A DNA stretch of 64,000 bases from Protea cynaroides (taxonomy: Eukaryota > Streptophyta > Magnoliopsida > Proteales > Proteaceae). Below are positions 45,730 to 58,435 of the stretch, in pieces (positions within the stretch are counted from its first letter, which is position 1; each line of letters opens with the position of its first letter). The notes beneath the pieces are model-generated. The model made no database searches and was not told the DNA's origin. It saw only the letters and a list, made by a program, of their open reading frames with translations. The position numbers and the translations under genes are program-made. The DNA lies in the NCBI GenBank assembly GCA_028583415.1, contig CM053268.1, positions 19,639,923 to 19,703,922 of the forward strand, read 5' to 3'.

Positions 45730-47339
45730 GAAAATTTTTCATCTAATCCTAAAAAACTATGTCAAATTCGATCTAACCCCCAATAATTTCAAAAATCTCA
45801 TTTACCACCCAAATGGTTTGCATAAACTTCAATCGGCCCCAATTAATTGACAGACTTGACTGAAAATATGATAAGACATTTCTACCATTTGTATTTGAAA
45901 CTGAAAGACATTAAAATAAGATAAAATTATTAATTTGACATTTCTTTTTGCATCCCCTCCTCGCCATTGATTCCTTTACCCTCAACCCAAGTCATCAACA
46001 AAATAGTTTTGAAAGAGTTGAGCAGAGTAGTAGCTCTGATGATATAATGCTTCTTACACATCTTCATCGTTTATATACCCCTATCTCCATCTCTATCCCC
46101 ATTTATTCATCTTCATTCTATGCTCATCTCTTCCATCTCTCAAAAACAAGGCTTTCAATCGCTTTAGCTCTCTGCTGCACAGCCTCTTCTACTCTTTCCT
46201 TCGTACGACCCATCTTGATTCCTAACTCATCATCTTCGATTTCTACTGCTTTGGAAGATACCCGAATTAAAACTCCCCATCATCTATTGATTCCTGAGGA
46301 GGCCCAGATCGAAATCCCTCTTGAAAAGCTTTTTATTCCTCCAAATACCGATATTTCCTCAGGAAGCGCTCCATTGAGGACTAGGGTTTTGAAAGGTTCT
46401 AACATAGTTCTTCGCGAGTATGCCAGGGACGCCAGATAATGTAGGCAGATTTCGTGAAGAGTAGTACGCAGACAGAGGACTACCCTTCTGACGGGTTGCC
46501 TGAGTTTGCCTTCATTGGCCGCTCAAATGTTGGGAAGTCATCCCTACTCAATTTTCTTGTTCGATAGAAGCGTCTCGCTCTCACATCTAAGAAACCTGGT
46601 CAGTTTCCTATTTCCTTCCTCTGCTTCGTTTCTTCCATCTTTTGTTTTTCTCCCTTTTTCCATTGACATTGATTGGAGTGAAGTTTGTTGCAGCTGATGA
46701 CTAGTATCAAGGAAGAAAAATCTCCACTGATAGATGTTTCCCTGTATCCCCAAGATCCCCAAAACTGTACCAATTGTCTTACCACCTGGGTTTTCTCATT
46801 TTAAGGAGTTTCTGGAAAGCATAATCTGGTTCCCCCTTGAAGAAATCAGTTGAATCGTGCCCTCTGAATCATTTAAGGTCTTACATGTTGATGAATAACG
46901 CCCACTAGTTTAAGGACTTACGATTCACTTCTCATTTGATTTTAGAGTTGTTTAAGGCCCAGATCGTTTAAGGTCTTACCTATTGGATCATCGTTTAGGG
47001 TCTTACCTGTTAATGAATCACGATTTGAAAGAACGGTTTCGGATTCGAGATCTGGCCAAGGGAATCTGAAGAAGCTCCGTACAAAATATAGTGAAGAAAA
47101 GAAGAAGAGCAGAAGAGGAAATAAGAAAAGGAAGGGTAAAATGGTCTTTCACTATTATAATAAGGGCAGTATTGTCCCAAAAATTTTCAATTAGTGATGA
47201 CGTCATCAACTAACCGAACTCTACTAATGGATGGGGTCTCTTTGATTAACGGTGAAAAAATTTTAGGTGATAGATGAGACATTTAGAATCTTTTGAGGTT
47301 AGATAGAATTTGACATCTTTTTTAGGGATTAGATGAAAA
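45730..47339 (+). mobile_element. Candidate Pack-MULE carrying an EngB-type GTPase exon
   Basis: Long terminal inverted repeats: 45730-45850 and 47220-47339 read, on their own inward strands, 'tttcatctaatcc.taaaaa', then 'atgtcaaattc.atctaac', then 'tctcat.tatcacc'-like blocks over about 100-130 bp. The 9-bp flanks are TAAATAAAA (45721-45729) and TAGATAAGA (47340-47348), 7 of 9 alike, as expected for an aged Mutator-type TSD. No transposase lies inside. The interior is the 5' exon of a host GTPase gene followed by unrecognised sequence with four 'gtttaagg(t/a)cttac'-like repeats (46870-47010). Low sequence divergence of the arms would support real transposon termini. Confidence 0.75.
46047..46598 (+). 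pseudogene. EngB/YihA-type GTP-binding protein pseudogene, 5' exon
   Basis: The nuclear EngB (YihA/YsxC) family of TrmE-Era-EngA-EngB GTPases acts in ribosome assembly, and plant members are usually sent to organelles. From the ATG at 46047 there is a Ser/Leu-rich transit-peptide-like N-terminus. Family sequence follows: 'EIPLEKLFIPPNTDISSGSA', 'RVLKGSNIVLREYARDA', a frameshift with a stop at 46437-46439, then in the next frame 'ADFVKSSTQTEDYPSDGLPE' and the intact P-loop GRSNVGKS (46517-46540), 'LLNFLVR', a TAG stop (46565-46567) and 'KRLALTSKKPG'. It ends at a GT donor (46599-46600) where the family has an intron. The G2-G4 motifs are not present downstream. One frameshift and one nonsense codon make it a pseudogene. 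It is wholly inside the candidate Pack-MULE. Confidence 0.85.
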
Positions 47340-48133
47340 TAGATAAGAATGTAAGCAATATTCTTTCTTTTTTTTTTTTTCTTTTTTTTTTTGATAAATT
47401 ATAAGCAAGATAATTAATAGTAGTCTAGGGCAGCAGAGAATGGGGCAAAAGCTAAAATATTTTATCTTCATATGGTAATGTTCAAAACTTCCATCTAAAT
47501 GTCAGAATTAGGGTTGCCTCCAACCTAAGGTTTTAAATCTAAATATGGAATAATCATGTGTAAAAGTGATTTAATTAGATCGGATTAAAACGATATATGG
47601 ATTCAATGAAAAATTGACATGTGGTTGAGACCGTATATAATAATATTAGAAAAAAGATCAAGGGTCGAACATTGGACAGGACCAAAATCAGTGTGAATCG
47701 ATTGATCCAATAACTATACCTATACCTTGAACAAACTCCAATCTATTATTGATTCTTCCGTATATGTTTTTTGTCCAAAGCAGAATGCTGCCAGATTTAA
47801 AAGTTTGATCATTTTCCTACAAATAGTTTTTACCTACAGTATCTTATGCTTTGATTTCCACTCAAAGAAAAAGCTGTTTTTATGACCATTAGCTCGTCCT
47901 TTCTGAGAGATTAGTTTCTTTTTCTGGTATCATCAACTCATTATCTTTTGAAATCTCATTTCATGAAAAAAAAGAAGAAAAAAAAGGTCGCATAGAAAAT
48001 TGTCCAGCTTTACTTTGTTCTTTAAACCCATCTTTGATCTTCTTTTCCACCTACTCCTATTAGTTGCTGATGAGTTATTTCCCATTTAGTCATGATAAAA
48101 AATTTGGAAACCGCAATAGGCAACACAGTAGTT

Positions 48134-48135
<2 letters not shown>

Positions 48136-48182
<47 letters not shown>
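48136..48182. repeat. (TA)n microsatellite
   Basis: About 23 TA units. Confidence 0.95.
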
Positions 48183-48184
<2 letters not shown>

Positions 48185-49045
48185 TTCACATCTGTATTCG
48201 GTCAGGGGGTATTAGGGTCCGAATTCATATAATTTGAAGAAAAAAAATCTATCCAATATGAATAGATATCCAATTAATAATTGTAAAGATTTGATAGGTT
48301 TTAGGGGGTGAGGAAAAGAAAATCATGCAACAAGAGACATGGATTGAGAACGAATCATATCCAATATGAGTGAAAAGTATTGACTACATAAGTTAAAAGT
48401 GTAAACGAATAGTCTAAAATCCAAATTCGATTTGCATCTGTATCCATTTAGGGGTATCTGAATCTGATCACATCCGTATCTATATCCATTTAGGGGTATC
48501 TGAATCCGATCACATCCGTATCTATATCCATTCGTATCTGATCTATTTATGTGGGAGATATATGATGATGCTTTCTTTTCAATTTGAATCCTCTAATTAG
48601 TGGACCTTATCAATGAAATGAAAAATGCCTTTATTATTTGCCTACTATCTTTTCACTCCTTTTGTTTTTTATTTTTTAGGACCATGTTTGTTTCAATGTA
48701 AAATTAAAATTTATGTACATAATATATTTTACATTAAACTTCTCTTTCATAAATTCTTTTTGTAACTTTTATCGTGTATTTCTTTGTATTCTACATGGAA
48801 AATACTATTTTATAAGAACATTTTTCTCTAATGTAAGACTCTATTTGTTCCCAGGTAAAATACTGGAAAAATACTTCTTTCTTGTAAAATGAGACGTTCC
48901 ATTATTCGTTTTAACATAAAATGCATTGAAAAAGCAGGAAATTCTTACATTTTTTTTTTCTTGTAAAATACCATTTGCATGGAAATTTTACAATGAAAAA
49001 AAAAAATCATTACATCAAATTTCATGTAAAATATCATTTGCTTTG

Positions 49046-49178
<133 letters not shown>

Positions 49179-50410
49179 GTGGAAATTTGCTTTGAAAATT
49201 TTACAATTGAACAAACAATGACTTTCAATAAATAAATCGTTGGTCATATAATTTTAGATTAAATGGATTACAAAATTTGTCATATAAATAATCCAAAAGA
49301 TTCTCATCTCCACTTGTAGAATTTGTTAAAACAGACTATTGAGATTCTTTTCTATATATGTGAGGAATTAATGGAAGTTGGCTACTTTTTTCATCTTCAA
49401 GGCTGTTTTGGCTTAGGACTAAGGTAAGTAAGAGGGTAGGTGCCATCCACCATTACATCTTGTATTTTTAAATTGGTTCGTCGGAATAAAATTAATGAAT
49501 CTGTCTTTTACAGTTGAGACCTTAATAGTATTGCTCATGATAATTTTAAATCATTCTTTTTTATCATTTTTTTTATGGTAAATTTTTTTTAGTACCCTTG
49601 TCTACAAGTCAAATTTGGGTCTCCCTCTCAATCAAATTACTTATTTCTCTTATTGTATTGTATCCATGGTTAAAGGTATCAATATCAAATTAGTTAAATC
49701 GATTGATTTAGATCAATTTTCAATATAGCTTGTCTCTGATTCCAGCCTGGTTTAATATTATTTTAATAAAAATTAGACACTTATCAATTTTCCATTAAAT
49801 CCATACATCAATCTGATCAGGAACGATGCCGCTTGCTAGGTTTAGAACCATAGTTGGAACCGTGGATCGAAAATAGAAGTTCAAATAGAAAAAACATATA
49901 ATTGTTTCATTATATCCTTTTTTAATGTGAGATGCTCTTGACCATGCCTCTTTGTAGCTACTTAAAAGAGTAACCATCCTTCTCCTTAGTCATTTTATCA
50001 TTGCACATTAACATCTTCTTCTTTTCTTCTTTTTTGTCTTTTTAATGCTTTATAATAACATCATTTGGGCTTGGTTGTCCAAAGCAAGTTTTTAAAAACG
50101 TTAAAATAATTGGCTTAATTATAAATACATATCATTTCATCATTATAGGGAATTATCTAATAAAATTTAAATAATTAATTTTAAAATTATTTAAATTTAA
50201 TGAAGATTATCTTACATAATAATTATGGTTAATGATGCTTGATCAGATGATGCACAGATTATTTTTTAAGGGTATTTTAATTCAAATATCATAAATTGAT
50301 GGTATTATTCATCTTTTGTTTTATAAAGATTGGGATACAAGAACAAGGATTGATATATTAACATTATCCCTCGTCCCCTATCAATGAAAGATTGATATTA
50401 TAACTGTATA

Positions 50411-50564
50411 GGAAAAAGATTCTCTACAGTTAGGCTGAAATAGCAGTGAGGATCTTAATCACTCAATGTGTATCGGGATGAGTGGCCAATGAAGACATCC
50501 TGATACACTTTGAGTAGTTAGGATCATCACTGTCACTTTAGTCTCACTACAGAAGATCCCAATC
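50411..50564. mobile_element. Foldback MITE
   Basis: A near-complete inverted repeat. The left arm (50411-50480) and right arm (50495-50564) pair through 'agattctctacagt', 'cagtgaggatc' and 'gtgtatc.ggatg'. Related partial copies lie near 7992-8110 and 37255-37310. It stands directly at the left border of the right segmental-duplication copy. Confidence 0.75.
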
Positions 50565-51131
50565 CATATATATTTTCGTTATTAAGAAAATTTGCTCTCT
50601 TCAATCTCGCATTTAATATACAAAATTTGGGTTGATCAAGCCAATTTATCTCTAGGTTTTTCTCTTATAACATTTTCCATCTTGATTCCTAATTTGGAAA
50701 GTGTGAATTAAACATGTCTTTTTGTTCCTCCTTTTCTTTTTTTTTCTTGTTACCATATTGATTTCAAAGATACTCTTCAAAAAACAGCTAAAAAAAAAAG
50801 GAGAATAGTTCACCTAAGGGTATTTGTATTCTCGCTAAGATCATTTTCTAAAGGTGGGTCCCGCTAGAGGCCAACTCTTTCAGAGCCTCAGCCCCTAAAA
50901 AAAGGTTCAGGTAGATGGGGAAGAACGCTTGGAAAGCGTTTTTAGCTGAGTTAGCTGCTCCGTATGACTGGTTTAGGGTCATGACGGCGGAAGTTAGCTC
51001 TCTTAATCTGTCTAATTGGTCAACCAATTTTGGATTGATTGACTGCGCGGGTGTATTCTTTAGACGCAGGGAGCTTTCGCACCTATCCCACACCACATCG
51101 ATGGCAATAGGATCATAGTCATAGTATTCAT

Positions 51132-51636
51132 TGGGAGGTTTGGCATCGACTTTGTTTACCTAAATCAAAAGGGGGATTGGGTCTGCATGATCCTTTTCTT
51201 CAAAATCAGGCTTTGTTAGCCAAGTTAGCATGGCATGTATGGACCAACTCTACGGCACACTGGGTGAGATTTCTGAAACAGATTTATTTTCCTTATGGAA
51301 ATTTCTTGCAAGCTAAGCTGGGCCATTCTCCCTCTTGGTTATGGCGTGGTATAATTGAAGGCCAAGATGTGTGGCTTAGAGGATTAATTTGGAAGGTGGG
51401 GTGATGGTACTAGTATTAATGTATGGGAGGATCACTGGATTCCGAATCTGCCGCATCATAAGATATATTCCCCTAGACCTCCATAGTCCAATACCCTTAT
51501 GGTTGCTGATTTAATATATTCATCTTCTCGAAGATGGAAATTAGATTTGTTATCCTCATTGTTCTCTGTAGAGGAGATTTCTGCCATTTTACAAATTCCT
51601 CTTTCTATTTCCTCAACTGAGGATGGTCTATTTTGG
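51132..51636 (+). pseudogene. LINE RT C-terminal/zf-RVT N-terminal fragment
   Basis: It reads WEVWHRLCLPKSKGGLGLHD, then 'NQALLAKLAWHVW', 'SPSWLWRGI', a frameshift near 51400, 'GDGTSINVWEDHWIP' and 'VEEISAILQIPLSISSTED'. The order is that of plant L1-type ORF2 between RT and the zinc-binding domain. A stop at 51484-51486 and the frameshift disable it. Confidence 0.8.
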
Positions 51637-51646
51637 CGGAGTAACA

Positions 51647-51972
51647 AAATCAAGAATCTACCAAATAGGCTGGTGCTCCTATTTTTCCTTCCTTATTTCA
51701 ATTGTTATTTATTTCCTTATTATTGTTATTTGTTTCTTTTTATGTCTCCTCTTATTTATGGAGACTTTCTCTATGTAATTGGATACTTTTTGTTTATAAA
51801 TAAGATTGGTATCTAAGAGGGAGAGGTATTGATCTCAACTACAGTACCTTGTTTTTGTGATCTGCTATCCACTTCTTCTTCTTCTTCTTCTTCTTCTTCT
51901 AATTTCTTCTTCTTTCTTCTTCATTCTTTGTTTTTTCTGGTTTTGTGTTTGAGGTTATGTGGTTTTGTTACA
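51647..51972 (+). repeat. Copia 5' LTR, 5'-truncated
   Basis: 326 bp, ending TTGTTACA just before the primer-binding site. It includes a 'tttataaataag' TATA-like site (about 51792-51804) and a (TTC)n tract. The expected start TGTTAAATATGG is missing; about ten unexplained bases (51637-51646) join it to the LINE. Confidence 0.85.
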
Positions 51973-51984
51973 TGGTATCAGAGC
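51973..51984 (+). promoter_or_regulatory. Copia primer-binding site
   Basis: TGGTATCAGAGC directly follows the 5' LTR and complements the 3' end of plant initiator tRNA-Met. Confidence 0.9.
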
Positions 51985-52392
51985 ATTAGATCTTGGCTAT
52001 CTTCAACACTTGGTTTGATAAGCCTTTGATATTTTTGCTCTACCTATGTACTGATTTTACTTGGTGTTTTAGATGATCAAGATCTGTTGTACCTATTACT
52101 ATGCTGTTCATGTGTGATTGATAACATCTTGATCATCTTCTTATTGTCTATGTGGTAAGCATTCATTATAATTTTTTTTTACCTATCATCCTACCGCCAC
52201 CCCTCTTGAGCCATCATTCCTTTGGCCACTCCGTTGGCTGAACCGAGATTTTTTTTGCAAAGATAGATATATATATTGTGTAACCTCACTACCTCCATCT
52301 TCCTTTGCTTATTTTTTAGCCTTATTTTCTTGGCCAATCGATTGGCTGAACCGGGTGAAAGTAGAACAATTAATTTGCATTGCTTGGTTGTG

Positions 52393-55300
52393 ATGACTGA
52401 TTATAAACCTTCAGAAGTTCAGATCATCTCTGTAAAATTAAAAGGGGTGTCAAACTACCTTTTATGGGCTCAAGCTATTAATGCCTACATTCTCTCTAAA
52501 GAAAAACTGTCCTTGTTGTTTGATGATGCACCTGACCATGATTCTAAGGATCCAGCATCTGTGAAGACATATAATACATGGCTTCGTGATAATTCCATGG
52601 TTCAAACTTGGTTATGGAATAGTATAGAGTCTTTTATCTTACCTACTGTAATGTTTCATGATACCACCAAAGCCATCTGGGCTGATTTAAAGGAGACTTA
52701 AGGTCAAGATAAGAATGTTTGTAGGATTTATGACCTTTATGAGAGGATGTTTACTTATTCCATTGGTGACAAATCTCTGACTGATTACTATGGAGGCTTC
52801 AAAGGCCTCATTGAAGAGATCCAAGTTGTGCAGCCGCTTTCTACTGATGTTAATAAACTGAAAACTCAACAGTCTGAGTTTTATGTGGCCAAATTTCTGG
52901 CTGGCCTTTCTCTGGACGTGGTCGGGGTACCCCCTCTAGGGGTCGTGGCTCCAACCGAGGTTGTGGCCGTGGTCGTGGTTTTGGCCGTTCTCAAATTGAT
53001 AAATCTACCCGCTTTTGCACTCATTGCAATAAATTCAACCACACTGCTGATACCTGTTGGGATAAATTTGGTTGCCCTGAATGGGCAGATAATTTGGTGA
53101 ATACTGTAACCATTGATGATGCATCCCCGACTGCGCTGGTTCCACCATCTACACTTGCTTCATCTTCTGATCAGTATGAAACCCTTCTTCGAAGGGTTCA
53201 AAACCTTGAGAACACTGGACTCTCTCTTCTCGCTACTTTGGCTCGCATGGGTACAACCGCCCTTCTTTCCTACACATCCCCTCACCCTTGGTTCCTTGAT
53301 TCGGGTGCTACGTCACATGACGGGTCGGGTCCTCCGTCTTTTCATCCCTTCATAACACAAATAAACCTATTACTATTTACCTTCTTGATGGGTCCTCTAC
53401 TAATGCCTCTCAGTATGGTAATGTTTCTCTTAACCAGTTTATGTCCTTACCCTCTGTCCAACATGTACCTAATTTTCCTCTTAATCTTTTGTCTATTAAT
53501 CAACTAACTAAATCTCTCAATTGTGTCGCTACCTTTTATCTCTCCTATTGTATTTTTCAGGATCTCAGGACCAAGGAGATGATTGGTGGCGGACGTAAGC
53601 ATGCTGGTCTGTACTACTTGGAGCCCACTGAACATTTACCTATTGCTGCAACTACTACTATTACTACTCCTCTTCAATGGCATCAATGGCTTGATCATTT
53701 GTCTTTGTCTAAAATGAAGGTTCTTATTCCTGGTTGCAAGTCTCTAACTTCATTACAATGTGAGGCTTGTGAGTTAGGAAAACATCATCGTTCGTCTTTC
53801 CCTTCTAGTTCTAGTCCTAAGAATTATATTCCATTTTCTTTAGTGCATTCTGATATTTGGGGCCCTTGTCGTGTACCCAATAGGTTAGGTTTCCCTTATT
53901 TTGTAACCTTTGTAGATGATTTTTCCTGGATGACCTGGCTTTATTTAATAAAAGATCGTTCTGAGTTTCTTTCTATTTTCAAAAGGTTTCATAAGGAGAT
54001 TCTTACTCAGTTTGGAGTTTCAATTAAAGTGTTACGTACAGATAATTCTCTTGAATATGTTCAAAATTCTGTGTCTGATTTTTTGTTTTGCTAATGGTAT
54101 AATCCATCATACCAGTTGTGTCTATACCCCTCAACAGAATGGGGTTGCTGAACGTAAAAATAGGCATCTTCTGGATATTTCCAGGTCACTAATGTTTCAT
54201 ATGAATGTCCCTCAGTTTTATTGGTGTGACGCTGTCTTGACATCTTGTTTTCTCATAAATCGTATGTCTTCTTCTGTTTTACACAACAAAGTCCCATTCC
54301 GTCTCCTTTATCCGAACATTCCTTTGTTTCCTGTTCATCCTAGAGTTTTTGGTAGTACATGCTTTGTTCATATTATGCATTCTAAATTGGAAAAATTTTC
54401 CGCCCGTTCTCTAAAGTGTATCTTTCTTGGTTATTCTCGTACTCAAAAGGGGTACAGGTGTTTCGATCCTACTACCAAACGTCACTATGTCAGTCATGAT
54501 GTTACCTTCTTCGAAGATAAGCCATACTATCACGTTTTGGTGCCATCTCCTTTACCTACATCTGAACCACCAATTCATTTAGTCCCTACCTTACCTGATG
54601 CTCCTGAACCACACACTGATTCCACCTTACCATCTGAACCACAAACTGACCCTCTAACTCCCCTACAGGTTTATACACGACATCAACCAGTGGCTCCAAC
54701 TACTACTGCACCAGCTGCTTCGTCAACTACTACTCTTGATCATGAGGTCTCTTCTGATCTCCCTATTGCTCTACGTAAAGGTACTCGTACTCGTAAAAGT
54801 ACTTTTCCTATTGATCATTTTGTTTCCATAGCCCATCTTCCTTGTTGTCACCAAAATTTGATTCACTCATTATCCACTACTATTGTTCCTACTACCCTTT
54901 CCCAAACCTTGTCCCAACCAGGGTGGAAGGAAGCTATGGATGCTGAAATTGATGCCTTATTGGCACGCCAAACATGGACGCTTGTGGATCTCCCTGCAGG
55001 TCATTCAGTGGTTCGTTGTCGATGGGTTTATACAGTGAAGCATAATTCTGATGGGACTGTTGACAGACTAAAGGCTAGACTGGTTGCCAAAGGATTCACT
55101 CAGACCTATGGGGTGGATTATTTTGAAACATTTTCTCCTGTTGCTCGTTTCAACTCGGTTCGTGTTATTATTTCTTTGGCTGTTAATCTAGATTGACCTC
55201 TTTATCAAATGGATGTTAAGAATGCCTTCTTGTATGGTGACCTACATGAGGAAGTCTACATGGATCAACCTCTAGGGTATGTTGCTCAGGGAGGGAACTC

Positions 55301-56400
55301 AACTAAGGTGTGTAAATTGCTTAAAGCAATTTATGGATTAAAACAATCTCCTCGTGCGTGGTTTGATAAGTTCAGCACTGTTATTATAAATTTTGGCTTC
55401 GTTACATGTTACTCTGATCATTCTATTTTTGTGAGACACCATTCTTCTCGTGTCACCATTATTGTTGTGTATGTCGATGATATTATTATTATAGGGAATG
55501 ATAAGACTGGTATTGTTGAAATTAAATCTTATCTAAATACTCATTTCCAGATGAAAGACTTAGGTATTCTTCATTACTTCTTGGGGATTGAATTGGTTCG
55601 CAGTAGTAAAAAGCATTAGTTTGTCTCAAAGAAAGTATGTACTTGATTTACTTTCTGAGTCCAGAGTTCTTGGAGCTAAACAAGTTGATACACCAATGGA
55701 TCCACATCAGAAACTTGAAACTTGTGATAGTCTTGAATATTCTGATATTCATCAATACAGACGCTTGGTTGGGAAATTGATTTATCTAATTGTAACTCGG
55801 CCTGATATTTCTTTTGCTGTTAGGGTTGTTAGTCAGTTTATGCATGCTCCTAAAGTTGCTCATTGGGAGGCAGCCTGTCGCATATTGCGGTATCTCAAGA
55901 AAGCTCCTGGAACCGGTCTTATTTATCATCGACATCGGCACCTTGACATTGTTGGTTATTCGATTCGATTGGGCGGGAGGCGATGGTGATAGACGTTCCA
56001 CCACCGGATACCGTACTTTTGTTGGAGGTAATCCGGTTACTTGACGGAGTAAAAAACAAACTACTATATCCAAGTCTTTGAAGCTGAATATCGTGCTATG
56101 GCACATACTACTGCTGAGTTGTTATGGTTGAAAACTCTTCTACAAGAACTTGGATTTTCTATCTCTAGACCTATGTCGCTGATGTGTGACAATCAAGCTG
56201 TTATTTATATTGCTAGTAATCTAGTCTTTCATGAGCGTACCAAACACATAAAGGTTGATTGTCACTTTGTTCGAGATGCCGTTATGAAGAAGATGATTGT
56301 TACTCCTTCAGTATCTTCTTCAAATCAACTTGGCGATATTCTTACGGCCGTTGTTTGGACCAGCGTATCAATTAAACTGTCACAAGCTTGGATTGGGTGA
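52393..56400 (+). pseudogene. Copia gag-pol, broken
   Basis: From the ATG at 52393 (MTDYKPSEVQ) the order is the full Copia one. Gag carries a stop at 52699-52701 and a deletion near 52910. The zinc knuckle CTHCNKFNHTADTC is near 53013-53055, in another frame. The protease motif WFLDSGATSH follows near 53290. The integrase HHCC region (WHQWLDHL..CEAC, about 53680-53770) and DDE core (LVHSDIWGP, FVDDFS, RTDN) lead to a frameshift near 54090. RT has 'LKARLVAKGFTQ', 'MDVKNAFLYGDL', 'IYGLKQSPRAWF' and YVDD. RNase H has 'TRPDISFAV', 'GGDGDRRSTTGY' and 'CDNQAVIYIASN'. I count at least seven disruptions, among them stops at 55194-55196 and 55617-55619. By recall the lineage is near Ale/Retrofit, with low certainty. 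Confidence 0.9.
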
Positions 56401-56427
56401 TCTGTATACTCCAAGCTTGAAGGAGGG

Positions 56428-56786
56428 TGTTAAATATGGCTCACATGGGCCCAGCCTACCAAATCAAGAATCTACCAAATAGGCTGGTGCTCCTATTTTT
56501 CCTTCCTTATTTCAATTGTTATTTATTTCCTTATTATTGTTATTTGTTTCTTTTTATGTCTCCTCTTATTTATGGAGACTTTCTCTATGTAATTGGATAC
56601 TTTTTGCTTATAAATAAGATTAGTGTCTAAGAGGGAGAGGTATTGATCTCAACTACAGCACCTTGTTGTTTTTGTGATCTGCTCTCCACTTCTTCTTCTT
56701 CTTCTTCTTCTTCTAATTTCTTCTTCTCTCTTCTTCATTCTTTGTTTTTTCTGATTTTGTGTTTGAGGTTATGTGGTTTTGTTACA
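56428..56786 (+). repeat. Copia 3' LTR, complete
   Basis: 359 bp, TGTTAAATATGG...TTGTTACA. It keeps the 33-bp start that the 5' LTR has lost. Confidence 0.9.
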
Positions 56787-57948
56787 CCTCTTTCTATTTC
56801 CTCAACTGAGGATGGTCTATTTTGGTATGGCACAAAAAAATGGCAGGTTTTCTGTTAAGAGTGCCTATAACATGCTTTCAGTCTCGATGAGTGATGATGT
56901 ATCACAGATTTCTTCTTCCCGTTCTGGTAATCATGTATCTTCAGTGCCTTCTAAGGTGTGGAATTTGATTTGGAAGTGCAAAACTATCCCTAAAATTTGC
57001 CATTTTCTTTGGCATTGTTGTGTTCAAGTTCTCCCTTCAATTGCTGCTTTAATACAATGGCAGGTGCCTATTGATCCATGTTGTCGCCGGTGTGGTAATG
57101 CAAAGGAAACGGTGGACCATATACTTCTTCATTGTCCTTTTGCTCCTGCAGCATGGATCGGATCTCGCATGTCTTTTGTGGTGCCTTCTACTAATATTAC
57201 ATTTCCTCAATGGTTACTGAAACTTTCTAATAGCTCTTCCATTACTCGACATGTAGGTCATCAGGTGGTGTCCTTTGCAAGTTTTTTGTCATGGAGTTTG
57301 TGGTTTGCTTGTAATGAGTTGAATTTCCAATCAAAAGCCTCATCTCCAGGGGAGGTGGTGCGGCATGCAGATCGAGCTTTTATGGAGTTTCAAGCTGTGT
57401 GGGATGCTCCATCTTGTCAATCTATTCTGTTACCTTCTGTTCATCCTTGGGTGCGGCCTCCACCAACTAGGAACTGTATTATTCTTCATACAGATGCTGG
57501 ATTTAATGCTGAAACACACCAAAGAGGAATGGGGTTTCTGGCTCGTAATTCTCACAAAGTTGTTCAATTGGCGATATCTCAACCAGCTATTTTCCTATCT
57601 GCCGCAATTGGGGAGGCTTTAACCATTAAAACAACTCTTTTGGAAGTCCTACAGTTAGGTCACAAAGAAATTCAGGTTGAATCTGATTGCCTCGTGGTGA
57701 TTAATCTTTTGAATGGGGTTTTATCGGATGATAATGTGTATTTAATTTCTATTATTAAGGATATCTTGCAATTTCGAACTCTCGAGGTGAATATTTCTTT
57801 TGTTTTTATACCAAGGAGAGCTGATACTATAACTCACTCCTTGGCCCGGAGCGCCATGATTGTTTCAGGCAGAATCAATTGGCCCCCTATCTTCTCCATG
57901 GCTTGTAAATATGGTGAATTCGGAAGTCATGGTTATGTTTGGTTCTAA
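56787..57948 (+). pseudogene. LINE ORF2 C-terminus: zf-RVT and RNase H (RVT_3)
   Basis: After a one-base shift in the A run near 56833 the frame is open to the stop at 57946-57948. It has 'NGRFSVKSAYNML', the zinc-binding stretch WKCKTIPKICHFLWH..CCRRCGNAKETVDHILLHC, then RNase H with 'ILHTDAGFN' (first Asp), 'GEALTIK' (Glu), 'VESDCLVVINLL' (Asp) and 'RRADTITHSLAR' near the end. This is the usual C-terminus of plant L1-type ORF2. The 5' truncation and the Copia insertion make it non-functional as an element, although this frame itself is long and clean. Confidence 0.85.
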
Positions 57949-58230
57949 TGATTAGATCGTCTTTTTATCCAAAAAAAAAAAAAAAAAAATTGGTCCACTT
58001 GCGTACATTGTTGTTTTTTTTGTTCTTATATTTTTCAAATATAAACATTTTAAACTCATACCGCATGTTTCCATTTTTATTTTTTATTTTTTTCGTTCTC
58101 GAAATACTTGACAGTATTATTTAATTATGATCCCATGGAAATTGTAAGCCGACTTAAACATGCCGTACCGAACAATGTTTTTTTGCCGTTCCCTTTTAAC
58201 TTGCACTTAAAGACTTGTGAAATAACGTTA

Positions 58231-58271
<41 letters not shown>

Positions 58272-58435
58272 GAGTTATGTGGCTCCCCATACCTGTTCCA
58301 TGGCTCAGCCCAGAATGACAAAACCTCATCTAATGACTTAATTCTAATTTAACCACACATTCAAAATTGAATACCCGAATAAGTTTTTCAAGTCCGGCAT
58401 TAGACCAGTACAAAAATCAGTCACGTGATAGATTA

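Larger units (their letters stand above)
51647..56786 (+). mobile_element. Ty1/Copia retrotransposon nested in the LINE
   Basis: 5' LTR 51647-51972, PBS TGGTATCAGAGC at 51973-51984, gag-pol 52393-56400, purine tract 'gcttgaaggaggg' ending at 56427, 3' LTR 56428-56786. The LTRs are very alike (about eight substitutions plus small TTC-repeat and 3-bp indels by eye), so it is fairly young. The 5' LTR lacks the first 33 bp present in the 3' LTR, including its TG start. A perfect 39-bp LINE sequence stands on both sides (51598-51636 and 56787-56825), far longer than the 5 bp of normal Copia integration. Confidence 0.9.
51131..57988 (+). mobile_element. 5'-truncated LINE (L1-type) interrupted by a Copia element
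   Basis: The LINE parts are 51131-51636 and 56787-57988. It begins inside the RT C-terminal region ('LCLPKSKGGLGLHDPF') and runs through the zinc-binding RT domain to RNase H and a poly(A) tail of 19 A at about 57970-57988. The 5' truncation is typical of LINE reverse transcription. The Copia element splits it inside the sequence encoding 'SISSTEDGLFW'. It is absent from the left segmental copy, where 'ttggtgcacttt' (about 19035) is unbroken. Confidence 0.85.

Noticed and set aside
54012..55196. 394-residue ORF as a stand-alone gene
   Set aside because: It is the integrase C-terminus and RT N-terminus of the nested Copia element, separated from the rest by frameshifts and stops.
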